DNA of 64,000 nucleotides, taken from positions 105,633-169,632 of the forward strand of contig JAAVTG010000635.1 of NCBI GenBank assembly GCA_011947345.1. The letters are read 5' to 3'. The notes under the pieces were generated by a model, which was not told the DNA's origin, made no database searches, and saw only the letters and a list, made by a program, of their open reading frames with translations. The position numbers were made by a program, and so were the translations under genes. Shown one piece after another: positions 33,051 to 43,460 of this stretch (positions are counted from its first letter, which is position 1; each line of letters opens with the position of its first letter). The stretch comes from Phytophthora quininea (taxonomy: Eukaryota; Oomycota; Peronosporomycetes; Peronosporales; Peronosporaceae).

Positions 33051-36000
33051 AAGCCTCAAGCGACGACTTCCCCGACTTACCGGGTCGGGAAACTTCGACG
33101 TATGGAAGGCCCGAGTGACCGCTTCGCTCGATGGCAAGCATCTCCTCGGCTTCGTCACGAAAAGGGACTACAACGGGGTGAGCGACGATGAAGAAGACGT
33201 CGACTCTGGGGATGGCAGCGAGATATCCGACGTCGAAGACACCTCCAAGGCTTCCACGTTAGCCACCGATGGCTCGGATGCTGTCGACTATGAGTCCAGC
33301 TCTGATGGCGGCCAGCAGGACAGCGAGCCACCAAGAACAAGGTTTCTCCCAACCCACCCTCCCCAATCCGCTCGTTCGCGCAGCGCAAGTCTCACCGACG
33401 TGTTGAAAAGGACACGCCCGTGCCACCATCATCTCGGCATCTACGTCGAGTGGAAGCGCAAACCAAGGCTTTCTTGATGAAGACGATGGACGACACGCAC
33501 ATTCGTCTGGCCAAGAACCTTACCACGGCTTATGGCATCTTTCAAGCTATTTGCACGAAGTATGAGGGAGCCGAATTCCACGGCGACCCGTATTTCATCC
33601 AGCACTTCCTCATGGAGACCAAGTACGAGGAAGGCAGCGACGTCAACAAGTTCTTCCTCGTTCTGGAAGATGCGATGCGAGCCGCGCCCAAGGCGACCGA
33701 ATCGGTCCTAACTGATGGACAGAAGTCATTGTACCTGTTTCACTCGATGCCAGCGTCCTGGAAAGACGATCTGCGCATTTGGAAAGGTAACCGGAAGTAC
33801 ATCCCGTATGATGAACTCAAGATGAGCATCGAGAACAAGGTTCGCAAGATGGAGGCGCAGACGCGTTATACGCTAGCGAAAGGCACTCCAGAAAGCCACT
33901 CCACCAAGAATGAGCGTGCTCTCATCGCCCCAACGGAGGTCGCGACACGCACCGTCACGTATGACAATGTGTGCAGCTACTGCCAACGGCCCCACCACAC
34001 CATTCGACAGTGTCGCGGTCTTCAAAAGGACTTACGCGACGGTACCGTCAAGGCCGGAGCAGTATTGCCCGCGAACTTTGAGTTCCGCGGTGGTAATTCC
34101 CACCGGTCCCACCCTTATGACCGCGCCAGCAGCAACACTGGTCGTGGTCGTGACTCGTGGCAGAAAGGCGATCGTCGTCATGGGCGCCACAACGGCGGTC
34201 GTGGTGGTAATTACAGCGGCAACAAAAACAAGGGCAAGCACCAATTTTGGCGCGAGGAAGGCGGGTACGATCAACGCCGCCGTGAAGAAGCCAAAATCGC
34301 TGTTGCGACTGTGATCAAGCCTTTGCCGCCTGCTGTCAGCCTTACAGCTCAAGCGTCTTCGACGTTTGACGGCAACTGGACGGTCGACTCGGGCTGTACC
34401 AGCCACGTCACGCAGCATGCTGAGTGGTTCACCTCAAAAACGCCAGCGAGCGGCTCCATCACCGTTGGCGGCAAGTCTGAGATCCCGATCGAGGGAACTG
34501 GTGATGTCATGCTGCACGTCACCGACTCCAAGGAGGTCACCGCCAGCTCAAGTTGTGCGACGTGCTGTATGCCCTCAGCTCCAGTACAACCTCCTCTCAG
34601 TTCCCGCGGCTGTGGAGCACGACTTTCGCTTCACGTTCCAGCGCACTGCGTGCACGGTGCAAACGGACCAGCGTTTCAATCTCAAGGCGAGGAAGTCTGC
34701 CAGCGCTAAGCTGTACCAGTTTACAGCTTCACCGGTTCAGCAGCAGGAAGCCCATGTGGCCACCTCAGGTAAGCCCACTGCAATCGTGCTTCTGCACAAA
34801 CGACTTGGTCATCCTAACATTCGTGTCTTACAGGCGCTGACTAAGGATCAGGCCCTAGAAGGACTCGACGAGAATACCGTAGTTCCTAAAGACAACTTCT
34901 TTTGCTCAGCCTGTACTTATGCGAAGTCACACCGCGCTGCATTTCCCTCTAATAGACAGGTTGAACGTGCTACAATGCCCTTACAAAAGTTCACAGCGAT
35001 ATCTGTGGGCCTCTTCCCGTTTCTAGTGTTAGCGGCTGCCGCTACTTTATTGTCTTTATTGACGACTTCACGCGCTACATGTTCACGTACGCCATCAAGA
35101 CACGGACTGAACTCTACTCCTGCTACGAAAACTTTCGGATGCAAGCATTGAACATCTTTCGCTCCGATGTTTACACTCTTGAGTATCCTGGGTCAACCTC
35201 TGACTTGGATGTCCAGGTGCTTCAAGCTGATAACGCCAAGGAGTACGAGAAGCTCGGCCGTATTATCTTTAAGCGGTACGGAACACACGCGCAGTTTACA
35301 AACGCATATACACCACAACAAAACGGTGTTGCTGAGCGCCGCATGCGCACTATCATGGAACGGGTCCGTGCCTTACTACTCGATGCTAAGCTCCCCAAGA
35401 AACTATGGGCAGAATGTGTCACGCATGTTACGACGCTCCTCAACATGACACCTAGCGACAACACTTACAATCGCACTCCGTTTGAGCTCTGGCACAACCG
35501 TAAACCTAGCATCCAATACCTCACAGTGTTTGGGTGTGCGGCGTACGCTCACATCAACGACATCTATCGAGACAAACTTGATGCACGCGCTAAACTTTGT
35601 ATTTATCTAGGCATTCCCGCACACAAGAAAGGTTACCGCCTTATGGACGTTCATTCCCATGCAATTGTCTACAGTCGCGATGTTGTCTTCCGTGAAAACA
35701 ACTTCCCGGCACTTGCAACCGCCGACGACACTCCAGATCCGTTACCGTTACCGGAACAACTTACTGTACCTGATGAAACAGTCACTTCTCCCAGTGACGA
35801 ACAGGATGAATCTGCGACGAGTCAATTACCGCAGGTCGGACCAAGCAATACGACTGTTCCACCATCCGCGGTGGATTCAGTAACGTCCATTCCGCTCCCA
35901 TCTCTAAGTGAAGCACTTGAGCGTGGTGTTGTTACATATTCTTTCGTAACGGAGACGCCTTCAACGACTTTCGCCAGCCCTACAAAACGCCCTCGCTATG

Positions 36001-37724
36001 AGGAAGCAATCAAACTCACAGAGCTTACATCACAAGAGGATACTCGTGAAGTCGAGGAGTGCCAAACTCTAGTCCTCGGGCTACTGGCTATTTGCTAAGT
36101 GCCCGAACCCAAAACGTATAAAGGAGCTATGAAATCAGCCTATGCCCGACGATGGCGAGTTGCTACCGAGTCGGAGTACGCGTCTCTTATCAAAAATGAG
36201 ACGTGGGTTCTGGTTCCACCGCCCAAAGGCCGCCGTGTACTACAGAACCGATGGGTCTTCGTTGTAAAATACACGGGCACTGGTGACATTGATAGATTTA
36301 AGGCACGTCTGGTTATCAAAGGGTTCCTCCAGCAGTATGGCATCGACTACAATGAGATCTTCTCTCCTGTGATTCGGATGGAGGTACTCCGCCTCCTCCT
36401 TACCATAGCAGCACTGCTTGACTATGAAGTCTACCAAATGGTTGTCAGACAGCTTTCCTAAATGGCTTTCTGGTGGAAGAAATTTACATGAATTAACCGG
36501 AAGGGTTTGCGGCTCCAGGCCAAGAACACCTCGTACGCAAACTGCTGAAAAGCCTTTACGGACTCAAACAAGCACCTCGAATTTGGTATCAGACACTGTC
36601 TACCTTTCTTGAGAGCCTCGGTTTTCACAAACTGATTAAGGATCGCTGTGTCTTTATGGCCAATATCGATGGTGACGTCTGCTACATCGCTGTCTACGTG
36701 GACGATCTGCTTATCATTGCACCCACTGTCAGCCTCATATGTCGTGTTAAATCGGCCCTGAACAAGAGATTCTCCATGACAGATTTAGGGAGGTGAAGTA
36801 CATTCTCGGCTGGTCCATTGAACGGAACCGTAAAGCCCGAACGATATTTATCCACCAGCAAAAATATGCTACAGATGTCCTCGATAAGTTTAAACACTTG
36901 ATCTCGTATCCGACTGCGACGCCATCAGACCGCAGTACTAAGCTGACTAAAGCAATGGAGCCTCAGACTGATGAAGAGAGGGAGGCTATGAAAGACATTC
37001 CATACCGAGAAGTTGTAGGCAGTTTAATGTACCTCATGGTTGGCACTCGCCCCGATCTAGCGTTTTACATGCGCGAGGTAAGCCAATTCTTAGCAAACCC
37101 TGGCAGAGAACACTGGACAGCAGTCGTAAGAGGTCTCAAGTACCTATCCGGCTCAACGGGTCAAGGTTTGCTACTTGGTGGGACGAACGCAATAAATGAA
37201 AGCACTTAGCTGACCATCTGACAGCCTACATCGACTCGGACTATGCCAATTGCCCCGACACTAGAAGGTCGGTCGGTGGATATGTCACTATGATCGGCGA
37301 AAGCCCGATCTCATGGCTTTCGAGAAAGCACCACACAGTTGTGCTCTCGACGACAGAAGCAGAATACATCGCATTGTGTCATTGTATGCAAGAGGCCATC
37401 TTCCTCAAATTGCTATTGAAAGAACTTGGATTTATGACAACAAGAGCCACAGTTATTATGGAGGACAACCAAAGCTGTATAAAAATTTCCAACAATCCCG
37501 AACTACACGGACGTTCAAAACACATTGATATCCGTTACCATTTCGTTCAAGAGAAGGTAGAACGACACGAATTTAGCGTTGTTTACTGCAATACCAAGTC
37601 AATGGTAGCAGATATTTTCACTAAGTCTCTTGACAAACATCAATTTCGAAACTTGAGACGGAAACTAGGAATGCAATCTCTCGATAGACTAGCAGCAGAC
37701 GCAATTACTGCAACAAACAATTAA
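33038..37724 (+). CDS. copia gag-pol polyprotein (several frame breaks)
   Basis: Gag starts at 33038 (MSPSQASS), shifts frame within 25 codons, and continues with TGSGNFDVWKARV, a UBN2-like Gag. The zinc knuckle CSYCQRPHHTIRQC (CX2CX4HX4C) is at about 33970. The protease site is WTVDSGCTSH (about 34380). Integrase: HKRLGHPN...CSACTYAKSH zinc domain (34795-34930), core with TPQQNGVAERRMRT (about 35315) and LWHNRKPS. RT: NRWVFVVKYTGTG (36249), a damaged KTAFLNG region near 36450, and YVDDLLII (about 36694). RNase H: SRKHHTVVLSTTEAEYIA (37321) and ADIFTKSLD. At least six frame changes or stops occur, notably near 34560, 34730, 35075, 36098, 36460 and 37208. Some are single-base; whether any copy is active cannot be told. 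Confidence 0.85.
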
Positions 37725-37919
37725 TGAAGTAATAGACCCACCTTTTCACAAACTAATGAGTCACAGGAATGCATGAGGTTTCTCTTTGAAAAGGTTTACT
37801 CATTGCATCCTATAGGTTTTACCCTCATAGAGGTTTTCCTGGCACACAGCTGCCGAATAAGCAACAAATAGTAAAGTGAAAATGAGTGACAAAGTCAAAG
37901 AAGCAAATATATTACTTGC

Positions 37920-38723
37920 TTAGTTCTTAATGACGACCTTGCGCACGAACATGACCGCGTCAATCCATTCACCATAGCGCCCCACGCTGCACTTGACATC
38001 GCCATCATGGACAGTCAACTTTCGTCCGTCGACCTGGAGCACGAACGTGTACCCAATGCCCATGGTGTTGCTGGCGCCCACCACGTAGACGCCGTTCTCG
38101 AGCCCGAGCTTCTTGAATGCGGCGACGCCACGATACCCAGAGCGCTGGAAGTTGTACTGGAAGTCGGGCACCGACAACGCCGATCCAGCCTTGCGTAATT
38201 GGTTCAGGAACGCACGGACGGCGTTCCACTTTAGCCCAGTAGAGATATCCACGCCGCGGGCTGCAGCTCCTTGCTGGAAGCGCTCCACTTCTTCCGATGG
38301 CACAGCGGACGGAGAACCGAGAAGCTCCACAGTCTTGGTCAGCGCGTCGAAGACGCATGTGCCGCTTGGGTTGGCGCCCAGCACAGTCTCGTGGTTCTTG
38401 CGAGCCCAGACGAGGAAGTCTCCTGGACGCCCTGCATCCACCCACTCGTCAACGATGTCGAGCACGTCGCCAAACCCGTCCTCACGCAGCCTGGTACCCG
38501 GCTCGTCAGTCACGGGACGCACGCCATCGACCTTGGTCCTCCACACTACTGTGTACTTCGCGTTGGGGCCGGATCCCACACGATCGCAGATGTACGCGAC
38601 GGCCCACTTCCTTGCCATCGCCCTTGCCTGGCGCTGCTCAATGTAGCCCACACGCACGGCCAGCTGCTTCTTGGGGGCCTTGCCACCATTAGACTTCTTC
38701 GCTGTCTGCTTCGAACGAACCAT
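37920..38723 (-). CDS. Histone H3-tail mimic fused to chromodomain-like and peptidase-like segments, inside the retrotransposon
   Basis: An uninterrupted antisense gene of 267 codons. After Met the first 21 residues, VRSKQTAKKSNGGKAPKKQLA by position, match histone H3 1-21 at 16 sites; K4, T6, K9, S10, K14 and K18 are all kept. Residues about 38-95 look like a chromodomain: VAYICDR, YTVVW (the aromatic beta strand), TDEPGTRL and ending DIVDEW. Residues about 110-267 have GTCVFDALTK (compare the DGxCxF of OTU/papain-like Cys peptidases) and, near the end, MGIGYTFVLQVDG then TVHDGD; the expected catalytic His before the strand would be Tyr, so activity is doubtful. It lies between RNase H and the 3' LTR. 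Chromatin targeting by mimicry is inferred, not shown. No frame break, unlike gag-pol. Confidence 0.8.
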   Translation of the reverse strand: MVRSKQTAKKSNGGKAPKKQLAVRVGYIEQRQARAMARKWAVAYICDRVGSGPNAKYTVVWRTKVDGVRPVTDEPGTRLREDGFGDVLDIVDEWVDAGRPGDFLVWARKNHETVLGANPSGTCVFDALTKTVELLGSPSAVPSEEVERFQQGAAARGVDISTGLKWNAVRAFLNQLRKAGSALSVPDFQYNFQRSGYRGVAAFKKLGLENGVYVVGASNTMGIGYTFVLQVDGRKLTVHDGDVKCSVGRYGEWIDAVMFVRKVVIKN

Positions 38724-39299
38724 TTGCAGGGAGCTAACACAACTCTTAGTCTAAGGTAAGGTACACAAACGCAAGACAAGCAAAGAAAGCAAACACAGTG
38801 TATTACTGAATTCACTCTACTCTGTTGCTGGCAAAAGACCGAGTGAGCAGTGCCTCGCAAGCGCCCAGTTCGGATACCTCCACGAGGGAACTGCAGCTCT
38901 TGCGTCCGACGGCGGGTATCCGAGTCCGAATCTCGGCTGGATACGGACTGGGTATCGACAATCCATTTTGCACATCAAAATGATCCGTGGGAAGTGACGA
39001 GACATGCACTGCGATCATTTATACGTACTCTGAAAATCAGTAAGTTTTTGCTAAGGGGCCTCATTTGGCAATTTGCCATGGAGCCCGCAGTTGGCCAACT
39101 GGCAAAAGTCCAGGACCAACTGGGCCGATCCCCTTCCACGAGGAGAGCCCGAATCCGGCCTCGTATCGGTCGTAGCTCTCCCAGGAGAGCCAAAAACGCC
39201 GAAAGTCCGTTTTGGCGGCCAGGTTTCGAAACTTGACTGGGGATAATTTTAGGATGGGTAGCTCCGTTTTTGGCGAATCAGCGCCTTCATCCCTGATGC
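38724..39299. other. Region between antisense gene and 3' LTR
   Basis: About 575 bp inside the element upstream of the H3-mimic gene. It has no coding segment I can support; it should hold that gene's promoter. Near-symmetric GC-rich pieces such as GGCCTCGTATCGG occur at 39155-39240. Confidence 0.4.
38833..38848 (-). promoter_or_regulatory. Possible oomycete initiator of the antisense H3-mimic gene
   Basis: On the minus strand GCTCACTCGGTCTTTT fits GCTCATTYYNCAWTTT at about 12 of 16 positions, with the GCTCA core and TTTT end kept. It lies 110 nt before the ATG at 38723. Confidence 0.3.
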
Positions 39300-39313
39300 C
39301 GAGCCAGGGAGGC
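39300..39313 (+). other. Putative polypurine tract
   Basis: Purine-rich AGCCAGGGAGG directly before the 3' LTR, where plus-strand DNA synthesis of the element would be primed. Two or three pyrimidines interrupt it. Confidence 0.35.
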
Positions 39314-39564
39314 TGTTGAGGTTGAGGCTCGTCATGCCCAGTTGAAGTTTGTATTGATTAACACCGATCTTATCCTATACAAACCGAAGTGCTTGTCAAT
39401 CTCCATGTGACTCAATGACTGCAGCATTTAACGGTTGGCAGTCACTGCAATTGTTGTAACACGTGTCCTGCTCCCAAAGCAGTCCATTTAATGCATAATA
39501 TCACTTCTTCTTTTACCTTCTTCTACTCAAGCTCTACTCTTCAAGTCCCCTAAGCAGTGCACCC
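39314..39564 (+). repeat. 3' LTR of copia element
   Basis: Second copy of the 251-bp LTR, same start and end as the 5' copy, one mismatch noticed. It ends about 15 bp from a CRN gene fragment. Confidence 0.9.
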
Positions 39565-39578
39565 TCCATACTCCGCTA

Positions 39579-39850
39579 TCAAATAGACAATTCAAGTGTA
39601 TCCTCCTCATCAGCGCCAAAGTAGCATTTAGCGGCCGAAAAATCCTCCCGTTCAACAAAGTCACCACCCTCTCATTTCGTTCAACTCGCGTGGGATTTCC
39701 CACTCGGAAATCAACGACGACATAGTCGTCTAAAGCGAACGGGGCATACTTCTCAGCAAATTAACTCAACCGTTCGCCAACGTTAATGCCTTTTATGAGC
39801 AACGCGATACCCCAAGGACGATTTCCATTCAGATAAAGTTCGATTTGGCC
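39579..39850 (-). pseudogene. CRN (Crinkler) effector C-terminal fragment
   Basis: Read on the minus strand it encodes the typical end of CRN effector proteins: IELYLNGNRPWGIALLIKG, an internal TAA, then FALDDYVVVDFRVG, DFSAAKCYFGADEE and a stop at 39579. This is the predicted PD-(D/E)xK-like C-terminal segment of NTPase-nuclease type CRNs. It has no N-terminus and is a remnant. It shares its tail with the pseudogene ending at 44721, in opposite orientation. Confidence 0.6.
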
Positions 39851-39941
39851 ATCGGTGGCCTGGCCGGGCTGGGTCAACGTTGACAGGAACACTCTTGTAA
39901 GGTCCGAGCATATGTAGCAGGGTTCGTCAGTGTATTGCGCT

Positions 39942-40001
39942 AAATCGGCTAAATGCTACTTTGGCACTGCTGCGGAGGAAACCAATGAGTTGGCAAATTG
40001 A
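39942..40001 (+). pseudogene. Short CRN tail fragment
   Basis: Encodes SAKCYFGTAAEETNELAN and a stop, nearly the same as the end of the CRN at 44721. Only about 60 bp is recognisable. It is in the opposite orientation to the fragment at 39579-39850. Confidence 0.5.
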
Positions 40002-40741
40002 AAGCGGAACCTTCCCGACACGATTCTTCGTGGATGATTGACTTTGCAACATGTTGTCGCTTCCGATGCAAAAGTAGAAGTGATATATATTGAGTAGTTT
40101 GTTAGCTTTCACTAGCTGCTCTCCTATGGATGCTCTTGGAGATTCATCCGTTGGACCCGTCCGTACTTGCTGCACTTGCATAACAGTCCGTAGTTGAGCA
40201 ACCGTCCTTACTTTCTGCAGCTGTACAGCTTCCGTAGAGTGTTGGTGTTGGTGGGCTAGATCTCAGCAACGACTACACGGCATAGCAACACAACATTATC
40301 GAAAAGTTCGTTTTGTAGGGCATATTGCAGTGTCGATGCTTTACTAAGGATAGCTAACCAATATCTTCGTCACTCTTAAGTTCGTTGAAGTCAATCCCTG
40401 CTTTGTATTTTTTCAATTGATGCCGATCAAGGCATTGGATCTAATTCTTGCATTTTGGGATGGTATTTGACAATGCATATCTGGCCGCACCTTTCGATCT
40501 TGATGGTGTCAAGAAACACGTGATGACGTGAATGGAAACGACTTCATACTACCAGTAGTCATTCCATTCCGTTCATTGGTTAGGTAAATTCTAGTACGAG
40601 CCCAGCTCCTGCAGTAGCGACGACAGGAGTGGCATAAAAATCTGGTTGTCTTGGAGACTACGAAATGCCTGAGAAATATGGTGATTGATTAGGTCGACAT
40701 TCGGGACAAGACTCATTTCAGAATTTGCAAAGGTGGTTAAG
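40002..40741. other. Intergenic, no gene recognised
   Basis: About 740 bp, rather AT-rich, upstream of the CRN pseudogene. No coding segment could be supported. It may contain the CRN promoter. Confidence 0.4.
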
Positions 40742-41323
40742 ATGGTAAAACTCTTGATCTACTGTGGCATCGCTGGAAGTCCGGGGGCAGCGTTCTCGAT
40801 GAAAGTCGACGACAGCGTCTCAGTCGAGGATTTGAAGGAAGGATCCAGGACAAGATGTCGACGTCGATTACATGTGACGCCACGGACCTGCACCTCTTTG
40901 TGATGCCGGACAAGTCGTGGGTAGCAGTACAAGACGCGATGGCTAACGCCGTCGAAATCGACAATCTGACCAAAATGAGTCCCCTGGAGCTGCCAGTTCC
41001 GTTATTCAAGCAGTCGGAGGAAGTGAATGCGAGAAACCGCCTCAGTCTGAACCAAATTGCCGATGAGCATGCTGTCGGCGTGCTTGTGGAGGTTCCGAAG
41101 TTGGCAATCCGTCCAAGGCCCCAGATTTATAAAGCGTATGGGACACTACTAGGGCTTGATGTGACGTACCCTCACCTTCGTCGTGAAGCTTTGGTGGCGA
41201 AACTGTACGGCATAGTGGTGGAGAACGCCATTGTGCTGTTCTCGGCGCCCTTACGTTCTGGAAAGACGTCGCTGCTGACATTGCTTGCCAATCAACACCC
41301 CGAACTTCACTGTTATGATATTA

Positions 41324-41331
41324 GCTTTAGC
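41324..41331 (+). repeat. Left target-site duplication of hAT
   Basis: GCTTTAGC directly before the transposon. The right copy at 43453-43460 is GCTTTAAC: 7 of 8 match, the length typical for hAT. Confidence 0.7.
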
Positions 41332-43452
41332 CAGGGAAGCCGGAAAATATATTTACTGAAAATATATTTCTGTAAAATCCGTAAATATTTGATTTACGGG
41401 ACCACCTGCTTCATGTTACGTATGTTATAAGTTTGGTGTTTCGATACACAACATTTATTTCAGAAGCCCGACGGCCAGCAGTTCACTGTTGGTTCTGAGG
41501 GCTCTAACTTGGTCAGTCTCGCTACTTCATCTCACTCTACAATTTTTACCTGAGCCCCTCCAACCAACGCCACCAACTCTCGCCATGTCTGACGCCCTCC
41601 TTGCCCCCAAGCCCTCCAAGGGCAAGTTCACGCCGAAGCAAGTGGCGGCTTTCTACTTTAAGCCGCTACTGACTGAGGACGGCGAGCCTACTGGCCTGCA
41701 GGCCTGCAAGGCTTGCGGCAAGACACGCAAGCACATGCCCAAAACGGGCTACACAAACCTTGTGTCGCACGTGCGGGCCGACCACCCCAGATTTGAGGCC
41801 GAGATGGAAGCGGCCAGTGCTGCCGCCACGGGCACTTTGCTGCCGTGGGTGCGCCAGAAGGCGTCTAACCGCCACGCATGGCTGCTTTGGATCGTAAAGG
41901 GAAACCTCCCGTTTTCTTTCGTCGAGATGGAAACGACAAGACGGTAACATATTGTTTTCTATTTGTAATTTTAAATCTGGCTAACTTTAAGTATATTTTT
42001 GAAAGGTACACAAATCTACCACCTGTCTGCAAGGAAACCATTGGCCGCGACATGGAGAGCGTGACGAAAGCCGTCGAGAAGAACATTGGTGCCGTGCTCC
42101 CGGACAAGTTTGGCGCGATTCTGGACGACTGGACGCACGGCACCGAGCACTACACGGCGGTGTACGCCTGCTTTGAGCTGAATGGCGTCCGCCACTGCCC
42201 CCTGCTGTCGCTCGCACCGGTCATCAACGGCCCGGACGACCGGCTTAATGCGGAGAGCCACATGTTCTTGCCTTTTTGGCAAGGATATTTCTAACGTTGT
42301 CTTTTTAGTTGGTGACAACTGTGCGATGAACAAGAGGCTGGCGCGGCTGATGGGGGTGCCGCTTGTCGGCTGCGCGAGCCATCGCTTTAATTTGGCTGTA
42401 CGTGGCTTCCTGGAGCCGTACAAGGACGACCTGGAGCAAGTGGAGTCACTCATGCGGCGTCTGCGAACTATCACCCAGGCTTTAAAATTGAGGTATGTAA
42501 TTTTGACTTTTCGTTTGGGCTAAATTCTAATTTTGATATTTGGTTTTTGAAAAGGTTAAAAACTTCCCTCAGGCCCAAGCTGCGGAATGAGACGCGCTGG
42601 GGTCGACCTACTCAATGCTCGCGCGCTACTTTGAGCTGCGCGAGTTTATCAGCGCGGACGACGAGGAACTCGCCGAAGAGATGCTAGCGCCGGCCGCAAA
42701 CCGGCGGCTCAAGGCCCTCCTGACTCAGCTGGGGGATGTGGAGTCCGTCGCCAAGAAGCTGCAGTCGGAGGGGCCTCAACTTGTTGGACGCACGGGACCT
42801 GCTGGATGGACTTCTGGAGATCCAACCATCATTCGCCAACTACCTCGGTACGTATGTACAGCTAAGCTCTAATTATTGATGATGTTTTTATATTTTTTCT
42901 TAGCGCCAAGGGCTGACATTGTCCACTCGCCCGACTTTGAGTCGGCAGTGGTGAAGGTGCTGGCGGGTAAGGCGAAGCGGCTCTCTCGCCCCGAGCGTGC
43001 GGCGTTGCAGCCGTTTTTGCGGGCGGAGAGCACGGCGGAGGAGGCTACAGGCGAGGCGGAGCCCACCAAAATAGGCTTCGCGGACCGTATTTTGAAGAGG
43101 CGCGAGGTTGAAGTCGCGACGAGCGCTTACGAGCTGCTGGAGATCATTCCACCGACGTCTAATATCGTTGAGCGCCTATTCAGCGTCGCTCGGATGGTGC
43201 TGCGCTACGAGAGAACCGCATCACGCCGCTTACCCTCGAAATGATTCTATTCCTAAAGGTGAATGATAGTTATTGGGACGTGACGACAGTGGACGCGTGC
43301 ATCTAGACGGTTGATGCATTTGGCTTAACTGATAATTTACTTGTTTGTTGAACACGTTCGCGTTATTTATTTCCTGCAAAATGCTAGAGCCTAACGCTAC
43401 TTATTGCTGATTGTCTTCGGAATAGGTATAAATGATATTTACGGGTACCCTG
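41332..43452 (+). mobile_element. hAT DNA transposon inserted in the CRN gene
   Basis: A 2.1-kb element. The left end starts CAGGGAAGCCGGAAAATAT; the right end, reversed, starts CAGGGTACCCGTAAATAT, giving imperfect terminal inverted repeats. It is flanked by an 8-bp target duplication. The interior encodes a BED-finger transposase with a hAT dimerisation domain. Confidence 0.85.
41585..43306 (+). pseudogene. hAT transposase (frame breaks)
   Basis: Start MSDALLAPKPSKGKF. BED finger: CKACGKTRKHMPKTGYTNL then HVRADH. Introns with clear borders: 41944-42005, one starting near 42494 (GTATGTAATT to GAAAAG), and one near 42849-42903. Core: NIGAVLPDKFGAILDDWTHG, FLVGDNCAMNKRLARLMG, GCASHRFNLAV, NETRWG. 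The C-terminal dimerisation part is IIPPTSNIVERLFSVARMVLR. Frame changes occur near 42280, 42605, 42780 and 43215. Orientation is the same as the CRN gene. Confidence 0.75.
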
Positions 43453-43460
43453 GCTTTAAC
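43453..43460 (+). repeat. Right target-site duplication of hAT
   Basis: GCTTTAAC directly after the right terminal repeat; pairs with GCTTTAGC at 41324. Confidence 0.7.

Larger units (their letters stand above)
32776..39564 (+). mobile_element. Ty1/copia LTR retrotransposon with antisense extra gene
   Basis: A 6.8-kb element bounded by direct LTRs of about 250 bp that differ at one position seen (AAACTG vs AAACCG). The order protease, integrase, reverse transcriptase, RNase H is that of Ty1/copia. Between RNase H and the 3' LTR is 1.6 kb with a gene on the opposite strand (37920-38723). The bases just outside are CTCCG on the left (32771-32775) and CTCCA on the right if the LTR is taken to end at 39563, a possible 5-bp target duplication with one change. 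The LTR starts TG but does not end cleanly in CA. The near identity of the LTRs suggests a recent insertion. Confidence 0.9.

Noticed and set aside
38113..38646. Plus-strand frame of 177 codons opposite the H3-mimic gene
   Set aside because: Mirror frame; the minus strand carries the recognisable H3 tail and an uninterrupted gene.
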